A DNA stretch of 15,826 nucleotides from CAYVBJ01 sp964415185 (lineage in GTDB: Bacteria; Bacteroidota; Rhodothermia; Balneolales; Balneolaceae), in NCBI GenBank assembly GCA_964415185.1, contig CAYPZI010000063.1, positions 1 to 15,826 on the forward strand. The letters run 5' to 3'. The notes beneath the pieces are model-generated. The model had not been told where the DNA came from. It saw only the letters and a program-made list of their open reading frames with translations, and searched no databases. This document shows, in pieces, positions 14,088-15,826 of this stretch. Both the position numbers and the translations under genes were made by a program. Numbering within the stretch: the first letter of the stretch is position 1; every line of letters starts with the position of its first letter.

Positions 14088-14807
14088 ATGATCCTTCTCT
14101 ACATTGTTTATATTTTCGGCTATTTGGCAGGTGGTTTACTCGGTTACAAACCATATTTCAGGCTTGACAAACTAACAAAGCGCAACGTATTAAATTCGAT
14201 ACTATTGGTTCTGGTTGTTTTTACCGCTTTACTGGTTGCGTATAATACCGGTTTTTTTCCACAGTTTGTTGCCGCCCCTTTTATGGTTTTCAGTTATCTG
14301 CTTCTTGCCGGATTTTTTTCCGGTTATGCATTCAGGCTGATGAAGATAAAATCCCGCTCGGGTGCCCTGCTCTATTCATACCGCTCATTCTGGACAGACC
14401 ATGCCCCCGCTTTATTGTCTATCGTGATCATACTGTTCGGCTTATACCGAACCGGCTTTTTCACGGATGATCCTGTTACAGCTATCCGCCTCAGCTCGGG
14501 GCTGTCACTGATCTGTTTCGGTTTTCTCGGATGGACTTTTAAAGCGGTGCCCGATTTCAGGTCCGGGGGCATCATCCTGCTGGATCAAATAATCGAATGG
14601 AAGCATGTCATAGCCTGGCACTGGCATTCAGAAAACGTGATCAAAATTGAATATCTCTCCGGCACGGATCAGATTGTAAGAAATGTGAAAGAATTTCTGA
14701 CATCCATTCCTGAAGATGAAAGGGTCGATATAGAAACAATTCTCAGATCGAAAATGGAAGAGTTTGAAGAAGAGCGGAATCAACTTCTTACCGGCGATCA
14801 ATCCTGA
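14088..14807 (+). CDS. Five-helix membrane protein with internal duplication, function unknown
   Basis: The 239-residue product has probable transmembrane helices at about 1-20, 36-52, 64-84, 106-122 and 135-152, then a soluble C-terminal domain (about 155-239) rich in charged residues. Helices 2-3 and 4-5 look like two copies of one unit. Each pair is joined by a short loop starting with TGFF (residues 54-57 and 122-125) and ends in an aromatic-rich 'GFFSGYAF' or 'GFLGWTF'. The C-terminal part, with 'IEWKHVIAWHWHSENVIKIEYL', resembles the soluble domain of DUF5673-type membrane proteins, but I am not sure of this. The ATG at 14088 starts directly in the first helix; no ribosome binding site stands out. 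The dehydrogenase gene follows after 30 bases, so they are probably co-transcribed, though a functional link is not evident. Confidence 0.75.
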   Translation: MILLYIVYIFGYLAGGLLGYKPYFRLDKLTKRNVLNSILLVLVVFTALLVAYNTGFFPQFVAAPFMVFSYLLLAGFFSGYAFRLMKIKSRSGALLYSYRSFWTDHAPALLSIVIILFGLYRTGFFTDDPVTAIRLSSGLSLICFGFLGWTFKAVPDFRSGGIILLDQIIEWKHVIAWHWHSENVIKIEYLSGTDQIVRNVKEFLTSIPEDERVDIETILRSKMEEFEEERNQLLTGDQS

Positions 14808-14837
14808 ACAAATTTGAACTGAAACACTCTTAACTAT

Positions 14838-15764
14838 ATGTCGATTCTGTTGGTTTCCAAAACTAAAAACATGCATCCGCTGAAAGAGAAGATGTCGGAA
14901 ATCGATCCGAACCTCGACATTGAAGTTTGGCCGAATGTAAAACATGAAAACAAAATTCTGTTTGCCGTAGCCTGGAATCATCCCGATCAGGTTTTGGGCA
15001 AGTATAAAAACCTGAAAGCTGTTGCCTCTGTAGGAGCCGGAGTCGATCATCTTATAAATGACCCGTCAATTCCACCTGATGTGACACTGTGCAGAACGGT
15101 AATTTCATCACTGAAGGAACAGATATTCGATTATATCGAATCATTCCTTCTTGATATCATCCGGAACAGGTTCTTTTATTTCAGAAAACAGTTACAGGCA
15201 GAGTGGAAGGTAATTCCGAACCATCTGAGAAGTGATTTTACAACCGGAATCATGGGGCTTGGCGAACTTGGCGCATTCTGCGCAGAAAAACTTGCTTCGC
15301 ACGGGTGGAAAGTCTGCGGATGGAGTAAATCGAAAAAATCAATAGATGGCGTGGATACCTTTACAGGCAACAGCTTGGATAAATTTCTCAACCGGACAAA
15401 CATCCTGGCCTGCCTCCTGCCCCTTACACCTGAAACCGGAGATATTCTCAGCCTGGATCTCTTCAAAAAATTGAAGCAGCCTGCTTATTTGATCCATGCC
15501 GGACGCGGCGAACAGCTTGTTGAGGAAGACCTGCTCTATGCCATCGATATGGATATCATCAAAACGGCTGTAATCGATGTTTTCAGGAAAGAACCCCTGC
15601 CTGATTCCCACCCATTCTGGAGCCGGAATCAGATCATCATCACCCCGCATGTGGCATCCCTCACCGACAATTCAGAGGCCGCACAACAGCTTGTCGAAAA
15701 TTTCAAACGCCTCGTTTCAGGCAAAGAACTGCTTCACACCGTAAACCGGGATAAAGGCTATTGA
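14838..15764 (+). CDS. D-2-hydroxyacid dehydrogenase, glyoxylate/hydroxypyruvate reductase A-like
   Basis: NAD(P)-dependent D-isomer-specific 2-hydroxyacid dehydrogenase of 308 residues. Diagnostic parts are 'LKAVASVGAGVDHL' (59-72), the Rossmann loop G140-x-G142-x-x-G145 in 'GIMGLGELG', the 'LLPLTPETGDIL' block (193-204), and the catalytic triad of the family: R223 in 'HAGRGEQLVEEDLL', E252 in 'DVFRKEPLPDSHPFW' and H271 in 'ITPHVAS'. The 'SVGAGVDHL' and 'KEPLPDSHPFW' versions are typical of GhrA, which reduces glyoxylate and hydroxypyruvate. GhrA is therefore the best family match, but the substrate cannot be proved from sequence. The position after the Rossmann loop that distinguishes NAD from NADP reads 'CGWSKSKKS', whose serine and lysines suit NADP. 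It ends 62 bases before the right edge and is probably in an operon with the membrane protein upstream. Confidence 0.9.
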   Translation: MSILLVSKTKNMHPLKEKMSEIDPNLDIEVWPNVKHENKILFAVAWNHPDQVLGKYKNLKAVASVGAGVDHLINDPSIPPDVTLCRTVISSLKEQIFDYIESFLLDIIRNRFFYFRKQLQAEWKVIPNHLRSDFTTGIMGLGELGAFCAEKLASHGWKVCGWSKSKKSIDGVDTFTGNSLDKFLNRTNILACLLPLTPETGDILSLDLFKKLKQPAYLIHAGRGEQLVEEDLLYAIDMDIIKTAVIDVFRKEPLPDSHPFWSRNQIIITPHVASLTDNSEAAQQLVENFKRLVSGKELLHTVNRDKGY

Positions 15765-15826
15765 TAAACCCTGCGCCCTCCGCGTGAAACACCCTGGCTT
15801 GATTTCGTCATCCATTTACAACCGGT

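Noticed and set aside
13925..14167. 80-codon frame overlapping the start of the membrane protein gene
   Set aside because: Overlaps the better-supported frame with clear transmembrane pattern; no motif or ribosome binding site.

Overview
The window reads as a chromosomal segment of a Gram-negative, Bacteroidota-like bacterium. The best guess is the Balneolota/Rhodothermota or a related FCB lineage. The main clue is the C-terminal type IX secretion sorting domain of the large protein at 9566-12031 (a 'NYPNPFNPST' block followed by a 'GLASGLYLYRL' block), a form common in Balneolota, Ignavibacteria and relatives. Lipoprotein signals, a multi-PAS HisKA_2 kinase, a two-lobed retropepsin-like lipoprotein and moderate GC agree with this. 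No phage genes, transposases, CRISPR arrays, rRNAs or tRNAs were seen.

Layout. Positions 1-1100 are decaying DNA. They hold a Ser/Thr kinase gene (minus strand, running off the left edge) whose frame jumps from the N-lobe straight into the region that normally precedes TPR repeats. A Fic/DOC pseudogene follows, with a catalytic loop but an in-frame stop. Next come a PDZ aspartic protease lipoprotein (minus), a DUF427 protein (plus) and a five-PAS sensor kinase with no visible response regulator (minus).

The translation pair thrS-infC (5919-8434, plus) is the housekeeping core. infC almost certainly starts at an AUC codon at 7892, not at the GTG at 7970. The usual rpmI-rplT genes do not follow. 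Instead a pair of inverted copies of a roughly 42-bp intergenic repeat separates infC from a convergent dienoyl-CoA-reductase-type SDR gene.

The largest gene (9566-12031) encodes a secreted protein with a cohesin-like module, a dockerin-like double EF-hand and a T9SS tail. It has a strong ribosome binding site, a palindrome upstream and a near-perfect intrinsic terminator downstream. A third copy of the 42-bp repeat and a second type of intergenic hairpin lie after it. Then, on the minus strand, come a lone iron-type ABC substrate-binding lipoprotein, preceded by a 19-bp palindrome that looks like a DtxR/MntR-type operator, and a DUF971 protein. The right end (plus) carries a five-helix membrane protein with an internal duplication, closely followed by a GhrA-like 2-hydroxyacid dehydrogenase. 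The 275 bases at 13813-14087 show no convincing gene, only a small CGGGT/ACCCG hairpin at 13928-13941.

No complete multi-gene novel system is visible. The points most worth following are the AUC start of infC, the cohesin-plus-dockerin T9SS protein, the repeat pair after infC, the putative metal-responsive operator and the collapsed kinase gene.
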